64,000 nt of DNA from SIG598 sp045605025 (GCA_045605025.1 JAZUPE010000082.1:9112-73111); one strand, 5' to 3'; positions 25,446 through 33,700 are shown, counted from the stretch's first letter. Numbers and translations: made by a program. Notes: generated by a model not told the origin, from the letters alone.

Positions 25446-25619
25446 CTAAACGAGCTGATAGAAGCGGTTGAAAATGGTCTGATGGTGGTCAATAAGCCGC
25501 TGTACGTGCTGGCGCAGTGCGGGATCCTGAAGCTGCTGGGCGGCTTCACGGCACTGGGTAAGCATAAACTGCTCGTGACCGAGGGCATCTTCGATATATG
25601 CCAGTTCCTTGGGACTCAT
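25446..25619 (-). CDS. Small helical spore-coat-associated protein (57 aa)
   Basis: This 57-codon gene is real despite its size: GGAGGTGA lies 6 nt before the ATG, coding potential is good, and it is directly followed by a CotF-family gene. The product is a two-helix, Gln/His-rich protein beginning MSPKELAYIEDALGHEQ, a pattern seen in small coat proteins of Clostridia and reminiscent of the ferritin-like helices of CotF. It probably resides in the spore coat. Its SD is the 3' arm of a terminator-like hairpin, so its translation or the upstream transcript may be controlled there. Confidence 0.8.
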   Translation of the reverse strand: MSPKELAYIEDALGHEQFMLTQCREAAQQLQDPALRQHVQRLIDHHQTIFNRFYQLV

Positions 25620-25659
25620 AAAAAATCACCTCCGGCGATAGTGTTCGCACCGGAGGTGA
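25620..25659 (-). terminator. Terminator hairpin whose 3' arm is the SD of the coat gene
   Basis: On the minus strand TCACCTCCGG (25659-25650) pairs perfectly with CCGGAGGTGA (25635-25626), and six T residues follow (25625-25620). The 3' arm is the coat gene's SD. It therefore looks both like the terminator of the phosphatase gene and like an SD-sequestering element. Confidence 0.75.
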
Positions 25660-25678
25660 AATTATTAATGGTATTCGA

Positions 25679-26383
25679 TTATTCCTGTTCGGGGTCATAG
25701 AAGCCTTCAAGATCGCCGTAATCTTCGTCGTAATCAAAGGCATCATCACTTTCGCTGTCGTCATTCTCGCGCAGATAGGGCAGACGGCAGCATACTTCCA
25801 TGACCTGTCCGCTCGACCAGAGCTGGGGATGGATGCGTACGGTGTAGCCGCAGCCCGGCTCACAGGGCCAGTCCACCGGTTCTGCCTTGGGCAGTCCGTA
25901 ACGGGAAAGAAGTGCGGAAATAACGCCGCCGTGGGTCATGATTACGCACTGTGTAGTGCCGGTTTTGATAAGGCCGTTGACTATCTGCTCAAATGTGGAG
26001 CAGACACGCTGAGCGAAATGCTCACCGGATTCGCCATCAGGAGGGGAGACCGAAGGTCCGCCGGACATCCACTCAATAAAGCTGGGGGCTTTTTCCAGCT
26101 CCTTTGCCGTCATTCCCTCAAAGAGGCCGAAATCGCACTCTCTCAGTCCCTCGATGGGCAGCTGGCTGGCTTCGGGATAGATAATGCTCAGAGTTTCGGT
26201 GCAGCGTTTCATGGGGCTGGTGATAAATGCCGCCGCGCCGGGGTAGTCGTACTGCTCACAGAGTTTTTTTATTCCGTCGATTCCCTGCTGAGAAAGGGAA
26301 AGATCGGTGCTTCCTATGTACTGACCGTGGATATTCCCGTCAGTAATGCCGTGGCGGATAAGGTGAATTTGGTAAGATTTCAT
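25679..26383 (-). CDS. Histidine phosphatase family protein (phosphoglycerate mutase-like)
   Basis: The N-terminus has the RHG motif (LIRHG, Arg10-His11-Gly12) with the phospho-accepting histidine, and MTHGG further on carries the second catalytic histidine, so this is a branch-1 histidine phosphatase of the GpmB/CobC/PhoE type. The substrate cannot be told. The 234-residue protein ends with about 30 strongly acidic residues (Asp/Glu/Tyr-rich) not typical of the family. The ATG at 26383 has GAGAGGA 6 nt upstream, which is why it is preferred over an in-frame ATG seven codons earlier. It may be monocistronic, ending at the hairpin before the coat gene. Confidence 0.87.
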   Translation of the reverse strand: MKSYQIHLIRHGITDGNIHGQYIGSTDLSLSQQGIDGIKKLCEQYDYPGAAAFITSPMKRCTETLSIIYPEASQLPIEGLRECDFGLFEGMTAKELEKAPSFIEWMSGGPSVSPPDGESGEHFAQRVCSTFEQIVNGLIKTGTTQCVIMTHGGVISALLSRYGLPKAEPVDWPCEPGCGYTVRIHPQLWSSGQVMEVCCRLPYLRENDDSESDDAFDYDEDYGDLEGFYDPEQE

Positions 26384-26420
26384 AAATATCCTCTCAATCG
26401 ACAAATTGTAGCATAATTTC

Positions 26421-26449
26421 TTGAAATAACAATCGGTTTATGATATACT
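26421..26449 (+). promoter_or_regulatory. Promoter for the XRE regulator
   Basis: TTGAAA (26421-26426), 17-nt spacer and TATACT (26444-26449) with TGA extended -10. A short GCGG/CCGC hairpin follows at 26461-26477 in the leader. Confidence 0.75.
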
Positions 26450-26507
26450 AATTCATGTTCGCGGTAAAAATTGCCGCTTATTTTATTCTCTAAGGAGGGT
26501 ACAGCTC

Positions 26508-27215
26508 GTGCATGACAGCTTTCCGCGCATTATAACACTTTTGCGCACCGAGCGCAAGCTTACACAGAAAGAAGCTGCGAAAGAACTTGGTATTTCTCAG
26601 GCACTGCTGTCCCATTATGAACGGGGAATCAGAGAGTGCGGACTGGATTTTCTCTGCCGCACAGCAGATTTTTACGGCGTTTCCTGCGATTATCTGCTTG
26701 GTCGCTCTGCCGACCGCAACGGTGCCCAGCTGACGGTGGAGGATATTCCCGATCCCGACACCAACAACGCCGATAAGCGTTCCAAAGGCTCCATGGTACC
26801 TATTCTCAACAAGAAGCTGATCGCCAATTCTCTGAATATTCTCTTCGATCTGCTGCAGAAGGCCGACTGCAAGGCACTTACCGTTGAGGCTTCTGCTTAT
26901 CTGATGATCGCGGTGTATAAGGTTTTCCGCATCGTCTATCTTGGCAATCCGAAGAATCCCCGCTCCTTCTTTGCGGCTCAGGAGTATCTGGCACGCGGTA
27001 TTTCCACCGCCGCCCTTGAGGTCTCCGAATCCCGCCTTGAGTGCATCGCTGCCGGACGCAGTATTGACGGTCAGAAGGGTCTTGCAAATGTTGACGCTTT
27101 GGAGCTCAACGACGAAACGCTCACCAGCCGTTATCCCATGTTCTCGGCTTCGCTGCTTAATCTCATGCGCACCGCAGAGGGAAGAATGGGACTTACAAAC
27201 AATAAAGATAAATAA
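26508..27215 (+). CDS. XRE-family transcriptional regulator
   Basis: Residues 1-62 form a Cro/C1-type helix-turn-helix (KLTQKEAAKELGISQALLSHYE around 17-38) followed by the common FLCRTADFYGVSCDYLLGR segment. The remaining 170 residues are a helical domain that I do not recognise and that may sense a ligand or form dimers. GTG start with AAGGAGGG 8 nt upstream. It is a stand-alone gene with its own promoter and is followed by a long hairpin. The target genes are unknown; related regulators are common in Ruminococcaceae chromosomes and are not tied to prophages here. Confidence 0.85.
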   Translation: MHDSFPRIITLLRTERKLTQKEAAKELGISQALLSHYERGIRECGLDFLCRTADFYGVSCDYLLGRSADRNGAQLTVEDIPDPDTNNADKRSKGSMVPILNKKLIANSLNILFDLLQKADCKALTVEASAYLMIAVYKVFRIVYLGNPKNPRSFFAAQEYLARGISTAALEVSESRLECIAAGRSIDGQKGLANVDALELNDETLTSRYPMFSASLLNLMRTAEGRMGLTNNKDK

Positions 27216-27229
27216 TCATCTGCTTTTAC

Positions 27230-27284
27230 GAAAGCGGCTTTCTCGGCCAGAGCCATCGCGGTTCTTGCTGAGAAAGCCGCTTTC
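27230..27284. terminator. Long hairpin after the XRE gene
   Basis: A perfect 15-bp stem pairs 27230-27244 with 27270-27284. The 3' flank lacks a clear T-run, so termination efficiency is uncertain. Confidence 0.55.
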
Positions 27285-27350
27285 TGTCATACCTGCGCCA
27301 TACCTGCGCATAGGATTGCCTTGTCCGATAATATAAAGGAGGCAGAGTCT

Positions 27351-28169
27351 ATGCTGTCGATACTGGAAATAATCAGACCGGAGAAAACTACACTGCTGCG
27401 CCGTTTCTGGAACAGCATAACCATGCCGCAGGTCAGGGCGGTTATGCGTCCGGCGGGAAACACGCATTATCTCAACATAATCTGCGAGCTGCGGCGGGAT
27501 AAGATTGACTGGCGGATAATCAGGTCGTATTCTCTGGATTGCTCGGAGCGAATGCTGATGCCGGTCGGCATCGAACCGCCACCTGACAGCGGGATAAGAA
27601 GATTTGTGCCCTATGCTTTCCGCCGCAGAATGCTGGAAGCCCTGGCTCAGGATATTCTTGTGTGCTGCAGAAAGCGTCCGGAACTGCGCAGGGTGGCGGT
27701 GTACGGTCAGGACAGCGAGGTGACGGCTCTGTTGCCGTCACTGACAGCGCTTTGCGGTGAGGTGCGTGTGATTACCAGACGCGCGCACGCTGTGGCTGAC
27801 ACAGTGGAAGCACTGCGGGAAAAGACCGGTGCTTCCATCGGTGTGACGGGTGAATTCGACGCATCCGGTTTCGATATGCTGATTGCGCCTTCTGGAGGCG
27901 CGGGAGTATTCCGGATTGACGGCGACGTACTTGTGCTGTCACCTGACCGTCCGTCAATGCCTGCAGCGCTGTGGATAAAGTCAGCGGTGCCTTCTCTGCC
28001 GCAGACGCTTGAGGGGATATATTCAGACACCTACGACCTTACTGAATTTGTCGGCGCATTCTATGAAGCGGGCGAAATGCGGGAACTTGCCCGGATTTCG
28101 CCCGCTGCGGGGATATGTGAATGCGGAGAGATATCTCCGGAAGACGCGGCGCTGCTTATCGGTCGTTGA
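27351..28169 (+). CDS. Unrecognised protein with a Rossmann-like core
   Basis: I do not recognise this 272-residue product. The N-terminal 95 residues contain basic and aromatic segments; from about 108 there is a beta-alpha-beta pattern (RRVAVYGQDSEV, then VRVITRR) and a later IAPSGGAG loop, resembling a nucleotide-binding or dehydrogenase-like fold. No membrane segment or signal peptide is seen. The ATG at 27351 has GGAGG about 9 nt upstream; an open TTG at 27321 precedes that SD and is rejected. Its 3' end overlaps the convergent GH2 gene by 14 bp. The large upstream gap suggests it is transcribed alone. Confidence 0.7.
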   Translation: MLSILEIIRPEKTTLLRRFWNSITMPQVRAVMRPAGNTHYLNIICELRRDKIDWRIIRSYSLDCSERMLMPVGIEPPPDSGIRRFVPYAFRRRMLEALAQDILVCCRKRPELRRVAVYGQDSEVTALLPSLTALCGEVRVITRRAHAVADTVEALREKTGASIGVTGEFDASGFDMLIAPSGGAGVFRIDGDVLVLSPDRPSMPAALWIKSAVPSLPQTLEGIYSDTYDLTEFVGAFYEAGEMRELARISPAAGICECGEISPEDAALLIGR

Positions 28170-29868
28170 GCTGCCCGTTGAGCTGCCTGAGTTCTTCGGC
28201 GGGCAGCTTGAGCTCCTTGCGGTCGTAGGTCAGCAGACCGTTGACTTCGTCCTCAACGTCGGAGACCTGAGTATAGACCGTGGCGCACAGTCCCTTTGCC
28301 TTTGCGGGGATTATCTGCTGTTCGTAGAGTTCGCGGTAAAGCCTGAGAAGTTCCTCCGGACCGGAGGATTTCTTGTAGCCGAAGTCGCGTGAATTGAAGG
28401 CGTGGCCCTCGATAAGGCAGTTATAGCCGCCGAATTCCGAAAGCACAACGGCTCGTCCAAGCTTATCGCGTTTGAACTTATATGGCTTGAAATAAACGTG
28501 CAGGCTTCTGATGTCGCCGATAAACTGGTCGTGCCAGCCACTGGCGTGGTCGATGGTCCGGGTGGTGTCTTTTGCAAGAATACGGCGGACGGCTTCCTTT
28601 GCGTCAAATTGACCCCAGCCCTCGTTGAACGGCACCCACATGGCAACCGATACGCTGTTATACAGAGCGTCGATGAGTTCGTCAAGCTCGCGGTAATACT
28701 GCTCACGACCGGCGGCGTCTTTGCGACAAAAGGCGGCGTAGCGGCTGTCTTTTTTGTGTCTGCCCGTGACCAGCGGAACGGAAATGGTAGTGAATTTGTA
28801 CTGCTCTCCGCCGTTAATCATATCCTGCCAGACCAGCATACCCAGAAGGTCGCAGTGGTAATACCACCTCAGCGGCTCCAGCTTTATGTGTTTACGCAGC
28901 ATATTAAAGCCGCAGTTTTTCATTGTTTCTATGTCGTAGATCATGGCTTCGTCGCTCGGGGGAGTGAGGATACCGTCGGGATAATAGCCCTGATCGAGCA
29001 GACCGTTGTGAAAATAGGGTCTGCCGTTGAGGAACAGACGTCTGATGCCATATTCATCTGCTTCCACGGAGAATTTGCGCATGCCGAAATAGCTGCTGAC
29101 CTTGTCGTCGCCGATCTCCGCTTCGAACTTGTACAGACGGGGGTTCTCCGGTGACCATGCCTCGAAATCCGGCATGGGAATACGCTGGGGGATATTGCTG
29201 TGGATAGCGTAGCACCTGCCGTTTTCGAGAGTGATATATCCGTCCTCGTTGGTCTCGGATACGACAAGGATATCGACCGCAGACAGATCAAACTGCGGTG
29301 TTATGCGCAGGGACTTGATATACGTCTGCGGAACACTCTCCAGCCATACGGTCTGCCAGATGCCGCTCTGCGGTGTGTACCAGATGCCGCCGCGTTTGGT
29401 TTTCTGCTTGCCGCGGGAATGCCAGGAAGTATCCGACAGATCCTGCACCTTTACGGTGATGATGTTTTCTCCGGCAAGCTGATCGGTGATGTCAACGCTG
29501 AAAGGAGTGTAGCCGCCCACATGACAGCACACCTCAGTGCCGTTGACATATACCCACGCGGTCTGATCCACCGCGCCGAAGTGTAGCAGCACCCTGCCCT
29601 TATTGAAACCTTCCGGCAGGGTGAGAGTGCGCTCATACCACAACCACTGGTCGGGTCTGAGAGAGCGGTTAACGCCGCTCAGTTCGCTTTCGGGAGAGAA
29701 AGGCACGAGAATGGTACCCTCAAAAGCCGCGGGCTTTGCGTCATTATCCGTGATAGCGTAGTTCCACTCGCCGTTCAGGTTGAGATAGCTGTCTCTGACC
29801 ATCTGGGGACGGGGGTATTCTGGGAGTATGTTATTTATGTCGAGCTGTTCGCCCCATATTGTTTTCAT
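28156..29868 (-). CDS. Glycoside hydrolase family 2 protein (beta-galactosidase/glucuronidase type)
   Basis: The 570-residue enzyme has the GH2 order: jelly-roll sugar-binding domain (about 20-185, with WVYVNGTEV), immunoglobulin-like domain, and a TIM barrel from about 290. The acid/base is Glu416 in NEGWG and the nucleophile is Glu478 in LSEFGGY. It cleaves a beta-linked galactoside, mannoside or glucuronide; the exact sugar is not readable. There is no signal peptide, so it works in the cytosol on imported sugars. The stop of the DUF2974 gene lies 6 nt upstream and AAGGAG precedes the ATG. It is the second gene of a two-gene operon. Confidence 0.92.
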   Translation of the reverse strand: MKTIWGEQLDINNILPEYPRPQMVRDSYLNLNGEWNYAITDNDAKPAAFEGTILVPFSPESELSGVNRSLRPDQWLWYERTLTLPEGFNKGRVLLHFGAVDQTAWVYVNGTEVCCHVGGYTPFSVDITDQLAGENIITVKVQDLSDTSWHSRGKQKTKRGGIWYTPQSGIWQTVWLESVPQTYIKSLRITPQFDLSAVDILVVSETNEDGYITLENGRCYAIHSNIPQRIPMPDFEAWSPENPRLYKFEAEIGDDKVSSYFGMRKFSVEADEYGIRRLFLNGRPYFHNGLLDQGYYPDGILTPPSDEAMIYDIETMKNCGFNMLRKHIKLEPLRWYYHCDLLGMLVWQDMINGGEQYKFTTISVPLVTGRHKKDSRYAAFCRKDAAGREQYYRELDELIDALYNSVSVAMWVPFNEGWGQFDAKEAVRRILAKDTTRTIDHASGWHDQFIGDIRSLHVYFKPYKFKRDKLGRAVVLSEFGGYNCLIEGHAFNSRDFGYKKSSGPEELLRLYRELYEQQIIPAKAKGLCATVYTQVSDVEDEVNGLLTYDRKELKLPAEELRQLNGQLNDR

Positions 29869-29874
29869 AAAAGC

Positions 29875-31035
29875 CTACTCCTTACTTCCCTGAAGGAACG
29901 GGATTCTGGATTTGACATACTCAAGACCGAGTGCCTTGAGCAGCGGCAGCAGAAGTTTGCGGGTTTCCGCGTCAACGTTCTTCAGCTCACGCAGCGCGTT
30001 GATCTCGCCGGTCTTTATCTTGTCCAGCACCTGATCAAATGTGATGGCTCCTGAACGGCTGATAATGTCAAAGAGGACATTGACCACAATCTCGCGCTGT
30101 TTGTTGGTGAGTCCTGCAAACCAGTTGTCAGCAATCTCATCAAAAATCATTGCGCTTTTGGAAAGTGACGGGGCATAGGAAAGATGGTTGCCGCTGTCAA
30201 AGACCCATGTCATGGGATTGTGCTGGTCAAATCCGGAGGCGGTGCTGTAAACTACCTTGTATTCTCCTGCGTGGCTGAGCAGCGTTCCGATCATGGACGA
30301 TTCGGGAACGATGGTATGTACTCTGTCACGGATATTCAGCATCGCTCTGCCGGAAACAAGGTCATCCTTGAAGCCGGGACCGTCAAGGTTATAGACAGCG
30401 CGGATGCGGGACTGAATATCCCTGCCGCAGAACATGGCAGCGTAGACGGCAAGATTGCCGCCCTTGGAGTGACCGCAGATGTACAGATTGCGTCGGCTGA
30501 GAATGGTGCCGGCGCGCCGCAGATACTCAGCAGCTTCGGTCTGGGAGGGGACAGGTGTCATGTATGCCATGTTGAAATTCTCGCGCCATCCGACAATAGT
30601 GTTGTCAGTACCGCGGTAGGCTATAACCGCGGTGCTGCTGTCGAGCAGAAAAGTGATTGCGGAGAACTGCTGGTCGATATTCTCATCGGTCAGTTCCTCA
30701 AAGAATCTGACTCGCACCTTGCCGAATCGTGGGCTTGCCGCGGCCAGGGTAAGCAGTCTGATTGTTCCCTCAGGCTCCCGTACGGAGCGGGCTATCTGTT
30801 CGATTACCTCCGGGCGGGCAAGCTTTGAGAGTGGCACGGACAGAGTAAATCTGCGCAGCGGACGCACAAAGTCGCCCATGTGCAGATAAGCGAGCTGGGT
30901 AAAAAGCAGACTGTCCTCCTCGCAGAAGGGCTTTACGCCGAAGGTCGCGGTCTCGCTTTCGAGATAATCAAAAAGATACCGGATTTTGTCTTCGGTCACA
31001 TTTACTGTCTGATTTTCAAGAATAGCGCTGTTCAT
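29875..31035 (-). CDS. DUF2974 / Mbeg1-like alpha/beta hydrolase
   Basis: The product of 386 residues contains a lipase-like core with oxyanion-side YRGTD (near 139) and nucleophile elbow GHSKGG with Ser190, matching DUF2974 (Mbeg1-like) proteins of Clostridia. These are thought to be serine hydrolases, but substrates are not established. No signal peptide is visible. AAAGGAGA precedes the ATG at 31035, and a consensus sigma-A promoter lies directly upstream. It is cotranscribed with the GH2 glycosidase; a functional link, for example release of acyl groups from glycosides, is only a guess. Confidence 0.87.
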   Translation of the reverse strand: MNSAILENQTVNVTEDKIRYLFDYLESETATFGVKPFCEEDSLLFTQLAYLHMGDFVRPLRRFTLSVPLSKLARPEVIEQIARSVREPEGTIRLLTLAAASPRFGKVRVRFFEELTDENIDQQFSAITFLLDSSTAVIAYRGTDNTIVGWRENFNMAYMTPVPSQTEAAEYLRRAGTILSRRNLYICGHSKGGNLAVYAAMFCGRDIQSRIRAVYNLDGPGFKDDLVSGRAMLNIRDRVHTIVPESSMIGTLLSHAGEYKVVYSTASGFDQHNPMTWVFDSGNHLSYAPSLSKSAMIFDEIADNWFAGLTNKQREIVVNVLFDIISRSGAITFDQVLDKIKTGEINALRELKNVDAETRKLLLPLLKALGLEYVKSRIPFLQGSKE

Positions 31036-31067
31036 TATGTATCTCCTTTAGAGAAAATCATATTTTC

Positions 31068-31096
31068 ATTATATTCACATTACTAATCAGTGTCAA
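31068..31096 (-). promoter_or_regulatory. Perfect sigma-A promoter for the DUF2974-GH2 operon
   Basis: TTGACA (31096-31091), exactly 17 nt, TATAAT (31073-31068) on the minus strand. A perfect consensus suggests strong or repressor-controlled expression. Confidence 0.88.
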
Positions 31097-31133
31097 TCAC
31101 CGCTGACTCCGGATACAGACGCATATAACAGCA

Positions 31134-31167
31134 GCAGGCGAACGCCGCGCAACGGGCATCCGCCTGC
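31134..31167 (-). terminator. Hairpin downstream of the HD-GYP gene
   Basis: GCAGGCG (31134-31140) pairs with CGCCTGC (31161-31167), with an inner GCC/GGC pairing. There is no T-run, so this is a weak terminator candidate. Confidence 0.4.
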
Positions 31168-31184
31168 ATGAAAGCAGTGTTCGA

Positions 31185-31892
31185 TTACTGATCGGCGCTG
31201 AAGCCGTCATTGAGCATCTTTACCATGATGCGGGCAACGTTGGGATCAAACTGGGTACCGGCACAGCGGTTCAGTTCGTTGATTGCCTCGGCCTTACTCA
31301 GACCGCGTCGGTAGGAACGGGGACTGGTCATAGCATCGTAGGCATCGGCAACACCTATGATTCGCCCGATAAGGGGGATGCTTTCGCCGCGAAGACCCTC
31401 GTTGTATCCCGAGCCGTCATAATGCTCGTGGTGATACTTGGCACCTTCGGTGATGCCGGGGACGGAGGGGATCTGTGAAAGGATCATGCGTCCGAATTCG
31501 GTGTGCTGCTTCATCAAAGCGTATTCGTCGGGCATAAGGCGTCCGACACGCTTGAGAATATCGTCGGGAATGCCGATCTTGCCAATGTCATGCAGCAGTG
31601 CGATAATATATATCTTGTCAAGATTGGTAAGATCCATACGTCGGGCAATCTCCACCGAGTACTTTGCCACTCGCACAGAATGTCCTTTGCTGAAGGGGTC
31701 TTTCTCGTCTATGGTGTTGACTATGGCGGTCAAGCAATCAATGGCAACCGCCTGATTCTGTTCGTTCTGCTTTTTTGCCTTTCCCGCCTTTGCGGCAAAG
31801 ACGATGACAAGTATCAGCAGGATGAGCAAAAGCAGCGCGGAAGCAGTAATGACTGCAGTGAGCGGGTTTAATCCCATGATGGTTTCAGGCAT
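31185..31892 (-). CDS. HD-GYP domain protein, membrane anchored
   Basis: This 235-residue protein has one N-terminal transmembrane helix (about 12-34) and an HD-GYP domain that should hydrolyse cyclic di-GMP or a related dinucleotide. The metal residues are in place: His71, HDIGK (101-105), His130, His154-His155 and Asp185. The GYP triplet reads Gly-Tyr-Asn (162-164) instead of Gly-Tyr-Pro. No sensor domain is present outside the membrane. GGAGGA precedes the ATG. It closely resembles the HD-GYP domain of the large sensor at 38285-41257. Confidence 0.92.
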   Translation of the reverse strand: MPETIMGLNPLTAVITASALLLLILLILVIVFAAKAGKAKKQNEQNQAVAIDCLTAIVNTIDEKDPFSKGHSVRVAKYSVEIARRMDLTNLDKIYIIALLHDIGKIGIPDDILKRVGRLMPDEYALMKQHTEFGRMILSQIPSVPGITEGAKYHHEHYDGSGYNEGLRGESIPLIGRIIGVADAYDAMTSPRSYRRGLSKAEAINELNRCAGTQFDPNVARIMVKMLNDGFSADQ

Positions 31893-31973
31893 AAATTATC
31901 CTCCAGTAATCTGCCGCGGTACCAGGCGGCTGTATTTTTGTTCCACACAATCACAATCTACCTATTTTTTCAT

Positions 31974-32001
31974 ATTATAGCACAATATTTTGGATATTCA
32001 A
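31974..32001 (-). promoter_or_regulatory. Promoter for the small HD-GYP gene
   Basis: TTGAAT (32001-31996), 16-nt spacer, TATAAT (31979-31974) with a TGC extended -10 on the minus strand. The leader of about 75 nt contains a GCCGC/GCGGC stem. Confidence 0.72.
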
Positions 32002-32038
32002 TACTATATTCAGCTGTTTGCCCACAATTTTCATAACA

Positions 32039-32076
32039 GAAAAGAGCATCCGGAGCAGTGAAACTCCGGATGCTCT
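32039..32076 (-). terminator. Intrinsic terminator of gdhA
   Basis: A perfect 13-bp stem pairs 32043-32055 with 32064-32076 and reads into TTTT on the minus strand, 25 nt after the gdhA stop. Confidence 0.9.
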
Positions 32077-32100
32077 GAATTTATTGATTTGTCAGACTGA

Positions 32101-33444
32101 TCAGCAGATGCCCTGAGCCATCATGGCGTCAGCGACCTTCTTGAAGCCTGCGATGTTGGCGCCGGCAGTGAGGTCATCACCCAGACCGTACTGCTTGGCA
32201 GCAGCGACAGAATTCTGGAAGATGTTCTTCATGATCATCTGGAGCTTGGCATCAACTTCCTCAGAGGTCCAGCTGTAGCGCATGGAGTTCTGGGACATCT
32301 CAAGGCCGGAAACAGCAACGCCGCCGGCGTTGACAGCCTTGGAGGGAGCGACGATGACGCCGTTCTTCTTGAGGTAGGACATGGCCTCGTTGGTGGTGGG
32401 CATGTTGGAAACCTCAACATAGTACTTGATGCCGTTGGCAACGATCTGCTCGGCCTCTGCCATGCCGACCTCGTTCTGAGTGGCGCAGGGCATGATGATG
32501 TCGACCTTCTCGCCCCAGGGCTTCTTGCCTGCGAAGAAGGGTACGCCGAACTTGTCGGCATAATCCTGAACGCGGTTGCGGCAGGAATCACGCATCTCGA
32601 GCATGTAGTTGATCTTTTCGGGAGTGGAAACGCCGTCAGCGTCGTAGATGTAGCCGTCGGGACCGGAGATGGTAACGACCTTGCCGCCCAGCTCGGTGAT
32701 CTTGGTGACAGCGCCCCATGCAACGTTGCCGAAACCGGAAATTGCAAAGGTCTTGCCCTTGATGGAATCGCCGAAGTGCTCGAGCATTTCAACGGTATAA
32801 TAAGTAGCGCCGAAACCGGTAGCTTCGGGACGGATCAGAGAGCCGCCGTAGGGGATGCCCTTACCGGTGAGAACGCCGGTGAATTCGTTCTGCAGTCTCT
32901 TGTACTGACCAAAGAGGTAACCGATCTCGCGGGCGCCAACGCCGATATCACCGGCAGGAACGTCGGTGTCGGGACCGATGTGCTTGGCCAGCTCGGTCAT
33001 GAAGCTCTGGCAGAAAGCCATGACTTCACGGTCAGACTTGCCCTTGGGGTCGAAGTCGGAGCCGCCCTTGCCGCCGCCCATGGGCAGGGTGGTCAGGGAG
33101 TTTTTGAAAGTCTGCTCGAAACCGAGGAACTTGATGATGCTGAGGTTTACTGAAGGATGGAAACGCAGACCGCCCTTGTACGGACCGATGGCGCTGTTGA
33201 ACTGAACTCTGTAGCCTCTGTTAACCTGAACGTTGCCGTTGTCGTCGACCCAGGGAACTCTGAACATGATCTGTCTTTCAGGTTCAACGATTCTTTCGAG
33301 AAGACCAGCCTTCTCATACTTGTCATCAGCCTCGAAAATGGGTCTGAGGGAATCGAGAACTTCTGTGGCAGCCTGGATGAATTCCGGCTCATTGGCGTTC
33401 TTTGCTTTGAGTTCTTCAAGAACTCGATCAACGTACTTTGACAT
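32101..33444 (-). CDS. gdhA: Glutamate dehydrogenase, NADP-type hexameric
   Basis: GdhA interconverts 2-oxoglutarate plus ammonia and glutamate. The 447-residue size and sequence are those of the bacterial anabolic NADP-linked class: the catalytic region GGLRFHPSVN near 89, the lysine-containing PMGGGKGG near 121, and the nucleotide fold SGFGNVAWG near 236-244. The frame is open upstream, but the ATG at 33444 has AGGAGG 7 nt before it and the N-terminus matches the family. It has its own promoter, a palindromic operator-like site and a terminator, and is divergent from glnA, forming an ammonia-assimilation block. Confidence 0.95.
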   Translation of the reverse strand: MSKYVDRVLEELKAKNANEPEFIQAATEVLDSLRPIFEADDKYEKAGLLERIVEPERQIMFRVPWVDDNGNVQVNRGYRVQFNSAIGPYKGGLRFHPSVNLSIIKFLGFEQTFKNSLTTLPMGGGKGGSDFDPKGKSDREVMAFCQSFMTELAKHIGPDTDVPAGDIGVGAREIGYLFGQYKRLQNEFTGVLTGKGIPYGGSLIRPEATGFGATYYTVEMLEHFGDSIKGKTFAISGFGNVAWGAVTKITELGGKVVTISGPDGYIYDADGVSTPEKINYMLEMRDSCRNRVQDYADKFGVPFFAGKKPWGEKVDIIMPCATQNEVGMAEAEQIVANGIKYYVEVSNMPTTNEAMSYLKKNGVIVAPSKAVNAGGVAVSGLEMSQNSMRYSWTSEEVDAKLQMIMKNIFQNSVAAAKQYGLGDDLTAGANIAGFKKVADAMMAQGIC

Positions 33445-33482
33445 GATATTTCCTCCTGTAGAGTAAGAATAGCCATTTAAAC

Positions 33483-33499
33483 GAGCTGTCTGACAGCTC
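33483..33499. promoter_or_regulatory. Palindromic operator-like site in the gdhA leader
   Basis: GAGCTGTC-T-GACAGCTC is a perfect 8-bp inverted repeat around one base. It covers about +4 to +20 relative to the predicted gdhA start, a position where a bound repressor would block transcription. It could also be a small hairpin in the mRNA leader. Confidence 0.5.
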
Positions 33500-33509
33500 A
33501 CCGAAGTTA

Positions 33510-33538
33510 ATAATACACGCCGAAAAGGCACTTTTCAA
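33510..33538 (-). promoter_or_regulatory. gdhA promoter
   Basis: TTGAAA (33538-33533), 17-nt spacer, TATTAT (33515-33510) on the minus strand. AACAGG-N8-CCTGTT (33583-33602) lies about 85 nt upstream of the start. Confidence 0.78.
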
Positions 33539-33700
33539 GTGTAAATTGATAAATTTCGAAAGATGTGATAAAATCAACAAAAAACAGGAATAATACCCTG
33601 TTCCGGTGCAATTTTTCGAAAGGATTTTTGCAAAACATCGCTCGATTGTAAAGGGGATTTGTGGATATCGTCAATTGTTTTCCGGGGTAATCGTTTTCGG

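Noticed and set aside
27287..27312. Direct repeat of CATACCTGCGC
   Set aside because: Two short copies only, next to a terminator-like hairpin. No sign of a mobile element or array.
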